From Mycobacterium sp. JS623 (GTDB taxonomy: Bacteria > Actinomycetota > Actinomycetes > Mycobacteriales > Mycobacteriaceae): a stretch of DNA of 64,000 nucleotides. Positions within the stretch are counted from its first letter, which is position 1. Each line of letters begins with the position of its first letter. The position numbers and the translations under genes were made by a program. Under the pieces are notes generated by a model, which ran no database searches, was not told where the DNA came from, and saw nothing but the letters and a program-made list of their open reading frames with translations. Positions 48,079-56,982 of this stretch are shown piece by piece. The stretch spans positions 4,154,001 through 4,218,000 of the forward strand of contig NC_019966.1 in the NCBI RefSeq assembly GCF_000328565.1, read 5' to 3'.

Positions 48079-48687
48079 TCAGTCGAACTGCGGCGGCTCG
48101 GTGCGGGTGCGCTTGAGCTCCCAGAAGTGCGGATAGGACGCGAACGTCACCGAGGCGTCCCACAGCCTGCCGGCTTCCTCGCCGCGCGGGATCCGCGAGA
48201 GCACCGGGCCGAAGAACGCGACACCGTTGACGTGGATGGTCGGGGTGCCGACATCCTCGCCGACGGCGTCCATGCCCGCGTGGTGGCTCTTGCGCAGCGC
48301 CTCGTCGTACTTGTCGGTGCCGGCGGCCTCGGCCAGTTCGGCAGGCAGGCCGACCTCTTCGAGCGCCTCCTTGATGACGACGTCGAAATCCTTGTTGTCT
48401 TGGTTGTGAATCCGGGTGCCCATCGCGGCGTACAGCGGCGCCAGGATCTCCGAGCCCTTGGCCTGCTCGGCGGCTATCGCGACGCGGACGGGCTTCCAGG
48501 CCTGCTTCAGGCCTTCGCGATATTCCTCGGGCACGTCCTTGTTCTCGTTGAGCACGGCCAGGCTCATCACGTGGAAGTTGACCTCGATATCGCGGACCTT
48601 CTCGACCTCGAGGATCCAGCGCGAGGTGATCCAGCACCACGGGCACAGCGGGTCGAACCAGAAATCCGCAACCGACTTTTCAGCCAT
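48079..48687 (-). CDS. DsbA-family mycothiol-linked oxidoreductase (Rv2466c-like)
   Basis: This 202-residue thioredoxin-fold protein has the active site CPWC in FDPLCPWCWITSRW near residues 11-25, a helical insertion and the cis-Pro segment VGTPTIHVNG. It corresponds to M. tuberculosis Rv2466c, a mycothiol-dependent reductase that is strongly SigH-controlled and activates certain nitro prodrugs (established knowledge). The start is ATG 48687 after AAAGGA; longer readings are not conserved-looking. A SigH-type promoter lies at 48733-48758, as expected. Confidence 0.92.
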   Translation of the reverse strand: MAEKSVADFWFDPLCPWCWITSRWILEVEKVRDIEVNFHVMSLAVLNENKDVPEEYREGLKQAWKPVRVAIAAEQAKGSEILAPLYAAMGTRIHNQDNKDFDVVIKEALEEVGLPAELAEAAGTDKYDEALRKSHHAGMDAVGEDVGTPTIHVNGVAFFGPVLSRIPRGEEAGRLWDASVTFASYPHFWELKRTRTEPPQFD

Positions 48688-48732
48688 TACTACATGGTCC
48701 TTTCGGGAGTAGGTCAGACGTCCGTTCAGCAC

Positions 48733-48758
48733 AACGGCGCATCCAACCGACGTGTTCC
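48733..48758 (-). promoter_or_regulatory. SigH-type promoter of the DsbA-family gene
   Basis: On the minus strand GGGAACA starts the -35 (GGAACA 48758-48753). After exactly 16 nt comes CGTT (48736-48733). This fits the SigH/SigE-like pattern GGAAYA-N16-SGTT. The start codon is 46 nt downstream. Confidence 0.65.
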
Positions 48759-48898
48759 CACTGCTGTGGGATCCCACTTCCGATGTCATGTCATGTTTTC
48801 GCTACGACCTTCTCGAGGCGGTCTCGCGCTGTCGGTGAATCGGAGGACCCGCCGTCGCCCAACACGTAAAATCCAGGTCGGTCGGGGGGAGGCGCGCA

Positions 48899-49771
48899 GT
48901 GAAGATGTCGCCGTTCGACTACCACCGACCGGACACGGTCGACGAGGCGGTCGCACAGCTCGAAACGTACGGCGAGGACGGCAAGGTGCTTGCCGGTGGG
49001 CAGAGCCTTCTTCCGGTGCTCGCCCTGCGACTGACCCATCTCGGGCATCTCATCGACATCGGCCGAGTGCAAGGCTTGCAGTCGATCGAGGTGGATGACG
49101 ACGGCACTGTCTCAGTCGGAGCGACAGTGACACACGCACAGGTCGAGAGGTCTGATGTCATGGCCGCCGCCGCGCCCGCGGTAGCCGGCGCCATGCCGCA
49201 CGTCGGTCATCGGGCGATCCGGAGTCGGGGGACGGTGTGCGGAAGCTTGGCTCATGCCGATCCGGCGGCGGAACTGCCGGCAGTCGCCGTGGCGGTCGGC
49301 GCGGAGATGATCGTGCAGGGCCCGGCGGGACAGCGGACGATGAGTGCGGGTGACTTCTTCCAGGGATATTTTTCATCCGCGCTGAGGGAAGACGAGTTGC
49401 TCCTCGGAGTGCGCTTCCCCGCGTGGCCCCCCCGCGCGCGATGGTCGGTGCTGGAGGTGAGCAGGCGACACGGGGACTTCGCGCTGGTCGGGCTGGTGAC
49501 GACCCTCGAGATCGACGAGGCCGGGTTGCTGCGGCGACCAGCGTTGTCGTTCTTCGGTGTAGCCAGCACGCCGGTGCGCGTCGCCCAGGCCGAGAATTTG
49601 CTCGACGGAAACGCTCCCGATCCCGCGCTCTTTGCGGAAGCGGCGAATGTCGTGTCGGGTGCGTTGGAGCCTCCCGATGACGACCACGCATCGTCGGAGT
49701 ACAGGGCGCACGTTGCGGGGGTGCTCACTCGCCGCGGGCTCACCGAGACCACGGAACGGGCGGATGTCTGA
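48899..49771 (+). CDS. molybdenum hydroxylase FAD-binding subunit (CoxM-like)
   Basis: This 290-residue protein of the xanthine dehydrogenase/CO dehydrogenase medium-subunit family has FAD motifs AGGQSLLP near residue 32 and TVCGSLAHADPAAELP near 113, then the C-terminal CO_deh_flav_C domain. It passes electrons from the [2Fe-2S] subunit to an acceptor. The start is GTG 48899. It overlaps the small subunit by one base (TGATG). It is the first gene of a three-gene operon that interrupts the conserved Rv2466c-pepN neighbourhood. Confidence 0.93.
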   Translation: MKMSPFDYHRPDTVDEAVAQLETYGEDGKVLAGGQSLLPVLALRLTHLGHLIDIGRVQGLQSIEVDDDGTVSVGATVTHAQVERSDVMAAAAPAVAGAMPHVGHRAIRSRGTVCGSLAHADPAAELPAVAVAVGAEMIVQGPAGQRTMSAGDFFQGYFSSALREDELLLGVRFPAWPPRARWSVLEVSRRHGDFALVGLVTTLEIDEAGLLRRPALSFFGVASTPVRVAQAENLLDGNAPDPALFAEAANVVSGALEPPDDDHASSEYRAHVAGVLTRRGLTETTERADV

Positions 49772-50262
49772 TGCAGGAGATCACTCTTCGGGTCAACGGT
49801 CGGGACGAGCGCGCGGTGGTCGAGGGTCGCACGACCCTCGCCGAATTGCTTCGCGACCACTTCGGGCTCACCGGCACGCATCTCGGGTGCGAGCACGGTG
49901 TGTGTGGTGCGTGCACGGTGGCGGTCGACGGTCAGCCCGTCCGTTCCTGCCTGATGCTGGCGATGCAGGCGGAGGGAGCGATCGTCGAGACCGTCGAGTC
50001 GCTCGGCGACGGTGATGGACTGGGGCTCATCCAGCAAGCGATGTGGGAGCGGCACGCATTCCAGTGCGCGTTCTGCGCACCGGGATTCCTCATGACGGTG
50101 CGGTGCCTGCTCGCGGACAACCCGACGCCGACGACAGCGCAGATCAAAGAAGAGCTCTCCGGGAACCTGTGTCGTTGCACGGGATACGCATCCATCCTCG
50201 CGGGCGTCGCCGAAGCCGTGGCCAAGTTGGCCTCCACCGCGGGAGGGGCGAACGATGCGTGA
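49771..50262 (+). CDS. molybdenum hydroxylase [2Fe-2S] subunit (CoxS-like)
   Basis: This 163-residue protein has two clusters. The plant-ferredoxin-type one uses Cys-40, 45, 48 and 60 (GCEHGVCGACTV), and the helical one uses Cys-99, 102, 134 and 136 (CAFC and CRC). It carries electrons from the Mo site to FAD. Its 3' end overlaps the large-subunit start by 8 bases. The order FAD, Fe-S, Mo subunit is common for coxMSL-type operons. Confidence 0.95.
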   Translation: MQEITLRVNGRDERAVVEGRTTLAELLRDHFGLTGTHLGCEHGVCGACTVAVDGQPVRSCLMLAMQAEGAIVETVESLGDGDGLGLIQQAMWERHAFQCAFCAPGFLMTVRCLLADNPTPTTAQIKEELSGNLCRCTGYASILAGVAEAVAKLASTAGGANDA

Positions 50263-52849
50263 ACAGATCATGGGGCGATTCGTCGGCGCCCGCGTGAGGA
50301 GGGTCGAAGACGGCCGCCTGCTGAGCGGGCGCGGTCGATACGTCGATGATGTCGTCGTCCCAAACATGGCGCACGCCGCATTCGTCCGAAGCCCATGGCC
50401 CCACGCCCTGATTCGCGGTATCGACACCACTCGCGCCCTAGCGGTTCCCGGCGTGCACGCCATCTTCACCGGTCCTGACATTGCCGCGATCACGAACCCG
50501 CTCATCGGGATGTTCGCCCTGCCAGGTCTTTACGACCCGTGGCACTGGGCCCTGGCGGTCGACCGCGTTCGCCTGGTCGGAGATCCGGTTGCCATCGTGA
50601 TAGCGACGTCGCGCGCGGTGGCCGAGGACGCGGCAGAGACAGTCGAGGTGGAGTACGAGGAGCTGGAACCGATCGCGACGTTGGCGCACGCCCACGATCC
50701 CAGTCGGCCGGCGATCTGGCCGAAGGCCCACGGCAATGTCGTCTACGCGGCGTCGGAGTCGTTCGGCGACGTCGATGCTGCGTTCGCCGGGGCCTATCGA
50801 ATCATCAGCGAAACGTTCCGCCAGCACCGGTACGCCAACCAACCGATGGAGACCAGAGGCACGGTGGCCGAGGTCGGCGCCGACGGCACTCTCACGTTGC
50901 ACGCAGCCCACCAGGCGGCGCACGGCCTCAAGTGGGCGATGGCGATGTGCCTGGCCCGGCAACCGACGTGGATGTCGGTGCGCGACATGGTCCGCCAACG
51001 CGAACAGACGAAGGCCATATTCGCCGGAGTCCGCGACTTCGTTCGCAGCAACCCGGCGATGATGAAGGACTCGCTGCCGATGGTGCCGGTCATGCTGCGT
51101 CAGATCGCCAGGGATCCGATGCGGATGGTCCACCTCAACAGAGCGCTGCTCGGGTTGATGGCAACGCCAAAGGAACGGCTCCCGCGCGTCGTGACGGGCG
51201 ACATCGGCGGTGCGTTCGGAGCGAAGACGACGGTGCTGCGTGAGGACGTCGCCCTGTGCGCTGCCGCACTGCGCCTCGGTCGGTCGATCAAGTGGATCGA
51301 GGACCGCAACGAGCACCTCGTGCTCGGCGGCCAGGCCCGTGACGAACAGGTCGCCGTCGAGGCTGCGGTGATGGACGACGGAACGGTGCGGGGGCTGCGG
51401 GCCAAGCTCACCATGGACGCCGGGGCCTATCCGGGCTTCCCGTCCGGGGCATCTCTGTTCTCCCGCATCATCCAGACGATGTTTCCCGGCCCGTACCGGT
51501 TCGATGCCATGCAGTTCGACATCGAGCTGGTCTCGTCCAACAAACCGACGTATGTCGCCTACCGGGGTCCCTGGGCGGTCGAGACCTTTGTCCGCGAACG
51601 GCTATTCGACGTCATAGCGCGCGAGCTGGGGATCAGCCGCGCCGAGATCCGGATGCGCAACATCGTCGGTCCCGACATGCTCCCGAGGGCGATGATCACC
51701 GGTCCGATCCTCGATGTGCGCATGTCGGCCAAGACCACCCTAGAGAAGGCTCTCGACGTCGCCGACTTCGACCATTGGGCAGAGGAGCAGGCGGCGGCTC
51801 GCAAGCAGGGTCGCCGCCTCGGACTCGGGTTCGCAACCTACATCGAAGCGGCTCCGGGACCGCCCGGGTTCTTCGATGCGGTCATGCCAGGCTTCTCCGC
51901 GATCATGGGCGCCGAGCCGATCCACGTAGTCCTCGAAGGGGATGGCAGCGTCACGGTCCACACCCGGCAGGTGCCCCATGGTCAAGGCCACGAGACGACC
52001 CTCGCCCAGGTGGCCGCCGACGAGCTCGGCCTTCCTGTAGAGGCCGTCCGAATCAGATACGGCGACACGAACTTCGCGCCGTTCGGCCTCGCGGGGACCG
52101 GGGGAAGCCGGTCGGCGGCGATGGCGGGCGGTGCGGTCGGGATGGCGTCGCACACGCTGCGCGAGCACATTGTCGACATCGCCGAGGACCTGTTGGAGGC
52201 ATCGCCGGCTGACATCGTCATCGAAGACGGTGCCATTCACGTCGCGGGCGTACCCACGATGTCGCTGACGTTCCGCGAAGTCGCTGAGGAGGCGATGCGG
52301 CGTGGCGGGGTCGGCAACAGTGACCGGCTCGGCCGTGGTGAGGCCATCCGGGTGCACCGGGAATGGGACGGCGGCGAAGGCGGGTGGGCGCAGTCGACGC
52401 ATGTGTGCTGGGTCGAGGTCGATCTCGAAACCGGGCTTGTGAAGATTCCTCGCTATGTGGTCGTGGAGGACTGCGGCGAGATGATCAACCCGGCCATAGT
52501 CGAGGGCCAGATCCGCGGTGGCGTCGCACAGGGCGTGGGCGCCGTGTTCTACGAGAAGACGACGTACGGGGAGGACGGGCAGCCCCGGTCGGGGACGTTC
52601 ATGGACTACCTGATCCCGACCACGATGGAGATCCCCGATATCGAGATCCACCACATCGAGACGCCGACGGATATCCCCTACAACTATCGGGGCGTCGGTG
52701 AAGGGGGCATGATCGGCGCACCGGCGGCGATCACCAATGCGGTGGAGGATGCCCTCGCCGACCTCGGCGTCCGGATTACAGAACAGCATCTCCCACCGAC
52801 CAGGATCCTCGAACTCGCAGGCGTCATCCCGGAGCGCACCGATCGATAG
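50255..52849 (+). CDS. xanthine dehydrogenase-family molybdopterin-binding large subunit, atypical
   Basis: This 864-residue large subunit has the N-terminal aldehyde-oxidase a/b hammerhead (GRYVDDVVVPNMAHAAFVRSP) and Mo-pterin motifs VTGDIGGAFGAKT, HGQGHETTLAQVAADELG and the catalytic Glu in GVGEGGMIGAPAA. The loop that defines CO dehydrogenases (AYRCSFR in form I) reads AYRGPWA near residue 434, so it is not a true CO dehydrogenase. Between about residues 222 and 310, where relatives need roughly 25-30 residues, there is an Arg/Met-rich helical stretch of about 90. The substrate is unknown, probably an N-heterocycle or aldehyde. ATG 50255 overlaps the Fe-S gene; ATG 50270 is an alternative. 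Confidence 0.9.
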   Translation: MREQIMGRFVGARVRRVEDGRLLSGRGRYVDDVVVPNMAHAAFVRSPWPHALIRGIDTTRALAVPGVHAIFTGPDIAAITNPLIGMFALPGLYDPWHWALAVDRVRLVGDPVAIVIATSRAVAEDAAETVEVEYEELEPIATLAHAHDPSRPAIWPKAHGNVVYAASESFGDVDAAFAGAYRIISETFRQHRYANQPMETRGTVAEVGADGTLTLHAAHQAAHGLKWAMAMCLARQPTWMSVRDMVRQREQTKAIFAGVRDFVRSNPAMMKDSLPMVPVMLRQIARDPMRMVHLNRALLGLMATPKERLPRVVTGDIGGAFGAKTTVLREDVALCAAALRLGRSIKWIEDRNEHLVLGGQARDEQVAVEAAVMDDGTVRGLRAKLTMDAGAYPGFPSGASLFSRIIQTMFPGPYRFDAMQFDIELVSSNKPTYVAYRGPWAVETFVRERLFDVIARELGISRAEIRMRNIVGPDMLPRAMITGPILDVRMSAKTTLEKALDVADFDHWAEEQAAARKQGRRLGLGFATYIEAAPGPPGFFDAVMPGFSAIMGAEPIHVVLEGDGSVTVHTRQVPHGQGHETTLAQVAADELGLPVEAVRIRYGDTNFAPFGLAGTGGSRSAAMAGGAVGMASHTLREHIVDIAEDLLEASPADIVIEDGAIHVAGVPTMSLTFREVAEEAMRRGGVGNSDRLGRGEAIRVHREWDGGEGGWAQSTHVCWVEVDLETGLVKIPRYVVVEDCGEMINPAIVEGQIRGGVAQGVGAVFYEKTTYGEDGQPRSGTFMDYLIPTTMEIPDIEIHHIETPTDIPYNYRGVGEGGMIGAPAAITNAVEDALADLGVRITEQHLPPTRILELAGVIPERTDR

Positions 52850-52975
52850 ACGGCGGCTGGAAGCAGGCCGTGGACTAAACATCGTTCGAGTGATCGCCGC
52901 ATAGGACACGCATAGTGTGCAAACGGTTATATAACTGTGTTGTCGATGTGACCGCTGTGAACCAGTGTTACTCCC

Positions 52976-53365
52976 GTGAATAAATCGAAACGATATTTGA
53001 CCGTGACTTTGGTCGGGGTCGCGACGGCGATGAGCGTCGCGGCGCCGGCACACGCCGACCCGCTCACCGACAACAATTTCCTCGGTGCGCTGACCAATGC
53101 CGGCATCGGCTACAACGACCCAGCCAGCACCGAGCAGCTTGGACAGTCGATCTGTCCGATGCTGGTCGAGCCGGGTAAGAACATGGCGTCGATCTACTCG
53201 ACTGTCACCAACAACGGCATCAACCCCGCGATGGCGGCGTTCTTCACCGGCATCGCGATCCAGATGTACTGCCCGTCGGCGATGTCCTCGATCGGCAATG
53301 GGACGTTCCTGAATCAACTGGGCGGCCTGGGAATCCCTGGCATGTCCGGGATACCGGGAATCTAG
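52976..53365 (+). CDS. secreted DUF732 protein
   Basis: This 129-residue mycobacterial secreted protein has a clear signal peptide (basic MNKSKRY, hydrophobic core, APAHA cleavage site). The DUF732 fold follows, with two conserved Cys (SICPML and MYCPS) that probably form a disulfide and the helix DNNFLGALTNAGIGYNDP. The C-terminus is a short Gly/Pro/Met-rich tail. Its function is unknown. The start is GTG 52976. It is followed by a GC-rich hairpin and then pepN. Confidence 0.9.
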   Translation: MNKSKRYLTVTLVGVATAMSVAAPAHADPLTDNNFLGALTNAGIGYNDPASTEQLGQSICPMLVEPGKNMASIYSTVTNNGINPAMAAFFTGIAIQMYCPSAMSSIGNGTFLNQLGGLGIPGMSGIPGI

Positions 53366-53378
53366 TCACACGTCGCTC

Positions 53379-53402
53379 GGCCGCCGCCCAGTCACGGCGG
53401 CC
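53379..53402 (+). terminator. GC-rich hairpin between the DUF732 gene and pepN
   Basis: GGCCGCCG (53379-53386) pairs with CGGCGGCC (53395-53402) around an 8-nt loop. No T-tract follows. The hairpin lies 14 bp after the DUF732 stop and 15 bp before the pepN GTG, so it could also affect pepN translation. Confidence 0.5.
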
Positions 53403-53416
53403 ACTAAGTTGGACTC

Positions 53417-56002
53417 GTGGCACTTCCCAATCTGACCCGCGAGCAGGCCGTCGAACGCGCCGCCCTCGTCACCGTCGACAGCTATCGCATCACCCTTGAC
53501 CTCACCGACGGCGAGGGGAAACCGAGCGAGCGCACCTTCCGGTCGGTGACGACGGTCGAGTTCGACGCGTTGCCTGGCGCCGACACCTACATCGACATCG
53601 CCGCCGACGCGATTCGCAGCGCCACGCTCAACGGGCGCAGCATCGACGTGTCGGGGTATGACGAGTCCACCGGTATCCCGCTGGAAGGGCTCGCCGAACG
53701 CAACGTGCTGGTGGTTGACGCCGACTGCCGCTACTCCAACACCGGCGAGGGCCTGCACCGCTTCGTCGACCCGGTCGACGGCGAGGTCTATCTGTACTCC
53801 CAATTCGAAACCGCCGACGCCAAGCGGATGTTCGCGTGCTTCGACCAACCGGACCTCAAGGCCACCTTCGACGTCATGGTGACCGCGCCAAAGCATTGGC
53901 GAGTCATCTCGAACGGTGCCAGCGGACACGTGCATGGCGTCGGCGATGCACATGAGCACACCTTCGTCACCACGCCGAGAATGAGCACCTACCTCGTCGC
54001 GCTGATCGCCGGGCCGTACGCGCACTGGACCGACACCTACAGCGACGACCACGGCGACATTCCACTCGGCCTGTACTGCCGCAAGTCGCTCGCCGAATTC
54101 ATGGATGCCGACCGGCTCTTTACCCAGACAAAGCAAGGATTTGGCTTCTACCACAACAACTTTGGCGTGACCTACGCGTTCGGTAAGTACGACCAGCTGT
54201 TCGTTCCCGAATTCAATGCGGGCGCAATGGAAAACGCGGGCGCGGTGACGTTCCTCGAGGACTACGTCTTCCGCAGCAAGGTCACCCGTGCGTCGTATGA
54301 ACGGCGCGCCGAGACGGTGCTGCACGAGATGGCCCACATGTGGTTCGGCGATCTCGTCACCATGCAGTGGTGGGACGACCTGTGGCTCAACGAGTCGTTC
54401 GCGACATTCGCCTCGGTGCTGTGCCAGGCCGAGGCGACCGAATTCGCCGAGGCGTGGACAACTTTCGCGAACGTCGAGAAGTCGTGGGCCTACCGGCAGG
54501 ACCAGCTGCCGTCGACGCATCCGGTGGCCGCCGATATTCCCGACCTGGCCGCCGTCGAGGTGAACTTCGACGGCATCACCTATGCCAAAGGCGCAAGCGT
54601 GCTCAAGCAGCTCGTCGCGTACGTCGGACTGGAGGAGTTCTTATCGGGCCTGAGGGATTACTTCCGCGACCACGCCTTCGCCAACGCCACGTTCGGCGAT
54701 CTGCTTGGGGCACTGGAGAAGGCGTCGGGCCGTGACCTGTCCGGCTGGGGGCAGCAATGGCTCAAGACCACCGGGCTCAACACGCTGCGGCCCGAGTTCG
54801 ATCTGGACGCTGACGGGCGATTCACCCGCTTCACGATCACGCAGAGCGGAGCGCAGCCCGGCGCCGGCGAGACCAGAGTGCATCGGCTTGCAGTCGGCAT
54901 CTACGACGACGACGGCAGCGGCAAGCTTGTCCGCACCCACCGCGAGGAGCTCGACGTCGAAGGCTCGACCACCGATGTACCTGCGCTGCAAGGTGTTTCA
55001 CGCGGCAAGCTGATCCTGGTCAATGACGACGACCTGACGTACTGCTCACTGCGGCTCGACCCCGAGTCGTTGCACGCGGCGCTCACCCGCATCGCCGACA
55101 TCGCCGACCCGCTCCCCCGCACGCTGGCCTGGTCGGCGGCGTGGGAGATGACTCGCGAAGCCGAGCTGAAGGCTCGCGACTTCGTCGCGCTGGTCATCAG
55201 CGGTGTACACGCCGAAACCGAAGTGGGCGTTGCCCAGCGGCTGCTGTTGCAGGCGCAGACGGCGCTGAGCGCCTATACCGATCGTGAGTGGGCGACCGAA
55301 AACGGTTGGCCGGCGTTCGGCGATGCGCTGCTGGACTTGGCTCGTGAGTCGGCGCCGGGTTCAGATCATCAGCTGGCGTTCGTCAACGCGCTGTGCGCGT
55401 CCGTGCTGTCACCGAACCACGTCGCCGTGCTGTCGACGTTGTTGGACAACGAGCCCGGTGAGGTGAACATGCCGGGCCTGGTGATCGACACGGATCTGCG
55501 CTGGCGCATCGTCACGGCGCTGGCCGCCGCGGGCGTCGTCGACGCCGACGGCCCGGAAACCCCGTTCATCGACGCCGAGGCCGAACGCGACCCGACCGCA
55601 GCGGGCAAGCGTCACGCGGCTGCGGCGGCGGCCGCGCGGCCACAGGCCGCGGTGAAGGAGGCGGCGTGGGAGCAGGTCATCGAGGATGACACCTTGGCCA
55701 ACATCACCGCGCGGGCGATCATCGGCGGATTCGTCCGGCCAGGACAGGAAGACGTGCTGAAGCCGTTCAGCGCCAAGTACTTCGACGTGATTTCGGGCGT
55801 GTGGGAGCGGCGGTCCAGTGAAGTAGCGCAGACGGTGGTGATCGGGCTGTATCCGGCTTGGGATGTCAGCCAGGCCGGTCTCGACGCCGCCACGCGGTTC
55901 TTGGACGACCCTGACGTCCCGCCGGCGCTGCGGCGGCTGGTGCTCGAAGGCCGTGCCGGCGTCGAGCGCGCTCTGCGCGCCCGCGCCTTCGACGTCACCT
56001 AA
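53417..56002 (+). CDS. pepN: aminopeptidase N (M1 family)
   Basis: This 861-residue zinc aminopeptidase has the substrate-binding GAMEN motif (near 268), the zinc site HEMAH with the distal Glu in NESFA (near 303-325) and the C-terminal ERAP1-like helical domain. It trims N-terminal residues from peptides in the cytoplasm. The start is GTG 53417. It corresponds to Rv2467. Copy D of the palindromic repeat begins 6 bp after its stop. Confidence 0.97.
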   Translation: MALPNLTREQAVERAALVTVDSYRITLDLTDGEGKPSERTFRSVTTVEFDALPGADTYIDIAADAIRSATLNGRSIDVSGYDESTGIPLEGLAERNVLVVDADCRYSNTGEGLHRFVDPVDGEVYLYSQFETADAKRMFACFDQPDLKATFDVMVTAPKHWRVISNGASGHVHGVGDAHEHTFVTTPRMSTYLVALIAGPYAHWTDTYSDDHGDIPLGLYCRKSLAEFMDADRLFTQTKQGFGFYHNNFGVTYAFGKYDQLFVPEFNAGAMENAGAVTFLEDYVFRSKVTRASYERRAETVLHEMAHMWFGDLVTMQWWDDLWLNESFATFASVLCQAEATEFAEAWTTFANVEKSWAYRQDQLPSTHPVAADIPDLAAVEVNFDGITYAKGASVLKQLVAYVGLEEFLSGLRDYFRDHAFANATFGDLLGALEKASGRDLSGWGQQWLKTTGLNTLRPEFDLDADGRFTRFTITQSGAQPGAGETRVHRLAVGIYDDDGSGKLVRTHREELDVEGSTTDVPALQGVSRGKLILVNDDDLTYCSLRLDPESLHAALTRIADIADPLPRTLAWSAAWEMTREAELKARDFVALVISGVHAETEVGVAQRLLLQAQTALSAYTDREWATENGWPAFGDALLDLARESAPGSDHQLAFVNALCASVLSPNHVAVLSTLLDNEPGEVNMPGLVIDTDLRWRIVTALAAAGVVDADGPETPFIDAEAERDPTAAGKRHAAAAAAARPQAAVKEAAWEQVIEDDTLANITARAIIGGFVRPGQEDVLKPFSAKYFDVISGVWERRSSEVAQTVVIGLYPAWDVSQAGLDAATRFLDDPDVPPALRRLVLEGRAGVERALRARAFDVT

Positions 56003-56008
56003 CTACGC

Positions 56009-56067
56009 CGAGCGTGCGCGTCTGTACGCCGACACGCCGTGTCTGACGTACATTTCGCGCACGCTCG
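56009..56067. repeat. two-tier palindromic intergenic repeat, copy D
   Basis: CGAGCGTGCGCG (56009-56020) pairs perfectly with CGCGCACGCTCG (56056-56067). The core GTCTGTACGCCGACACGCC matches copies A and B and itself folds further (GACAC/GTGTC). It fills the gap between the convergent pepN and HNH genes, where it could act as a terminator. Confidence 0.85.
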
Positions 56068-56075
56068 TCGCGGGT

Positions 56076-56417
56076 CTACACCGCTAGCGCTGCACGGATT
56101 TCTATGTAGCGCGTCAAGAAGGCGCGCTCGTCGAGGCGCTTCCGACGCAGCCATGCGGTGACTTCTTCGTTGCACTTGCTCGTATTACAGGACGCGCAGG
56201 CGGGCACGACGTTGTCGATCGTGTACCGCCCGCCTCGCGAGATCGCCATGACGCAGTCGCGTTGCAGCGGCGTACCAGTCGCACCGCAGTACGCGCAGCC
56301 GTTCCATGCGGCCTGGATCGCCGCCCACTGGGCGGCGGTGAGATCGTTGATAACGGCGCTGAGCCGACGCTTTCGTTTACGGGAAGCCCGTGCTTTGCGA
56401 CTGCGACTGACCGCCAT
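56076..56417 (-). CDS. HNH endonuclease-like protein
   Basis: This 113-residue protein has a basic N-terminus (SRSRKARASRKRKRR), a CxxC pair (GCAYCGA), the HNH-type core DCVMAISRGGRYTIDNVVPACASCNTSKCN and a helical C-terminus. It is similar in position to Rv2469c. The first His of the classic H-N-H is not obvious; an Asp-Cys (DCV) stands in that place, so nuclease activity is uncertain. It lies between two copies of the palindromic repeat. Confidence 0.85.
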   Translation of the reverse strand: MAVSRSRKARASRKRKRRLSAVINDLTAAQWAAIQAAWNGCAYCGATGTPLQRDCVMAISRGGRYTIDNVVPACASCNTSKCNEEVTAWLRRKRLDERAFLTRYIEIRAALAV

Positions 56418-56434
56418 TCACAAAGCGTATGCAT

Positions 56435-56496
56435 CGCGAGCGTGCGCAAACTGCCACAGAACTCCGGCGTGTCGTGTGCAGACTCGCACACTCGCG
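56435..56496. repeat. two-tier palindromic intergenic repeat, copy E (reverse orientation)
   Basis: CGCGAGCGTGCG (56435-56446) pairs with CGCACACTCGCG (56485-56496) with one mismatch. The core is GGCGTGTCGTGTGCAGAC, reverse orientation. It lies between the HNH gene start and the DUF5130 gene stop, both on the minus strand. Confidence 0.8.
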
Positions 56497-56505
56497 GTAT
56501 TTACG

Positions 56506-56982
56506 TCAGCGGGGTGAGACGCCGGCACTCAGCACGCGAACCGCGCTGATCAGGCCGTCCATCAGATTGCCCTCTTTGAACGACGCGGCGGCCGCCGAGA
56601 CGCCAAGCGGAGCAGACTCCTCGATGCCGCGGCCCTGAACGTCGGCGCCGTAAACCACCTCGATCGCACGCTGGTTGGGCGAAACCGCAAGCAGCACAGC
56701 GTTATTGGGTGTCGGCACCTTGGCGAGGATCTCGCGGGCCGTCGCAGCGGTGTCCGCACCGAGGTCGCCCAGGTAGACCGCGAAGCGAGCCCCGGCGTAG
56801 CGGGAGCCGTACTGCAGCGCGTCATCGAGGACGACCAGATCCTTCACCGGGAACGGATACGTCACCGACACGTCGCCGGGCTCGGTGACACCCGAGATCC
56901 GGCCGCTGGTGGTTACGACGAATCCGCGCGGCAGCTCGGCCGGAAGGGCATGGTCGACGACAGCGACTTCACCACTTGCCAC
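56506..56982 (-). CDS. DUF5130-type conserved protein
   Basis: This 158-residue protein has a TPM-like alpha/beta fold: [68 protein letters not shown] and a C-terminal helix. It has no signal peptide in this reading. Its ATG lies inside the last codons of the upstream ctaJ-like gene (14-base overlap), so the two are coupled. From memory, the M. smegmatis counterparts of this pair were found with the cytochrome bcc-aa3 supercomplex, which suggests a respiratory link. Corresponds to Rv2468c. Confidence 0.82.
   Translation of the reverse strand: MASGEVAVVDHALPAELPRGFVVTTSGRISGVTEPGDVSVTYPFPVKDLVVLDDALQYGSRYAGARFAVYLGDLGADTAATAREILAKVPTPNNAVLLAVSPNQRAIEVVYGADVQGRGIEESAPLGVSAAAASFKEGNLMDGLISAVRVLSAGVSPR

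Noticed and set aside
46481..48646. 721-codon reading of the nucleobase permease
   Set aside because: The first 253 codons are Arg/Gly-rich, overlap the DsbA-family gene antisense-style and are not membrane-like. ATG 47887 fits the family.
50255..52849. Annotation as carbon monoxide dehydrogenase large subunit
   Set aside because: The signature loop AYRCSFR (form I) is absent; the loop reads AYRGPWA. Only membership of the xanthine dehydrogenase/CoxL superfamily is supported.
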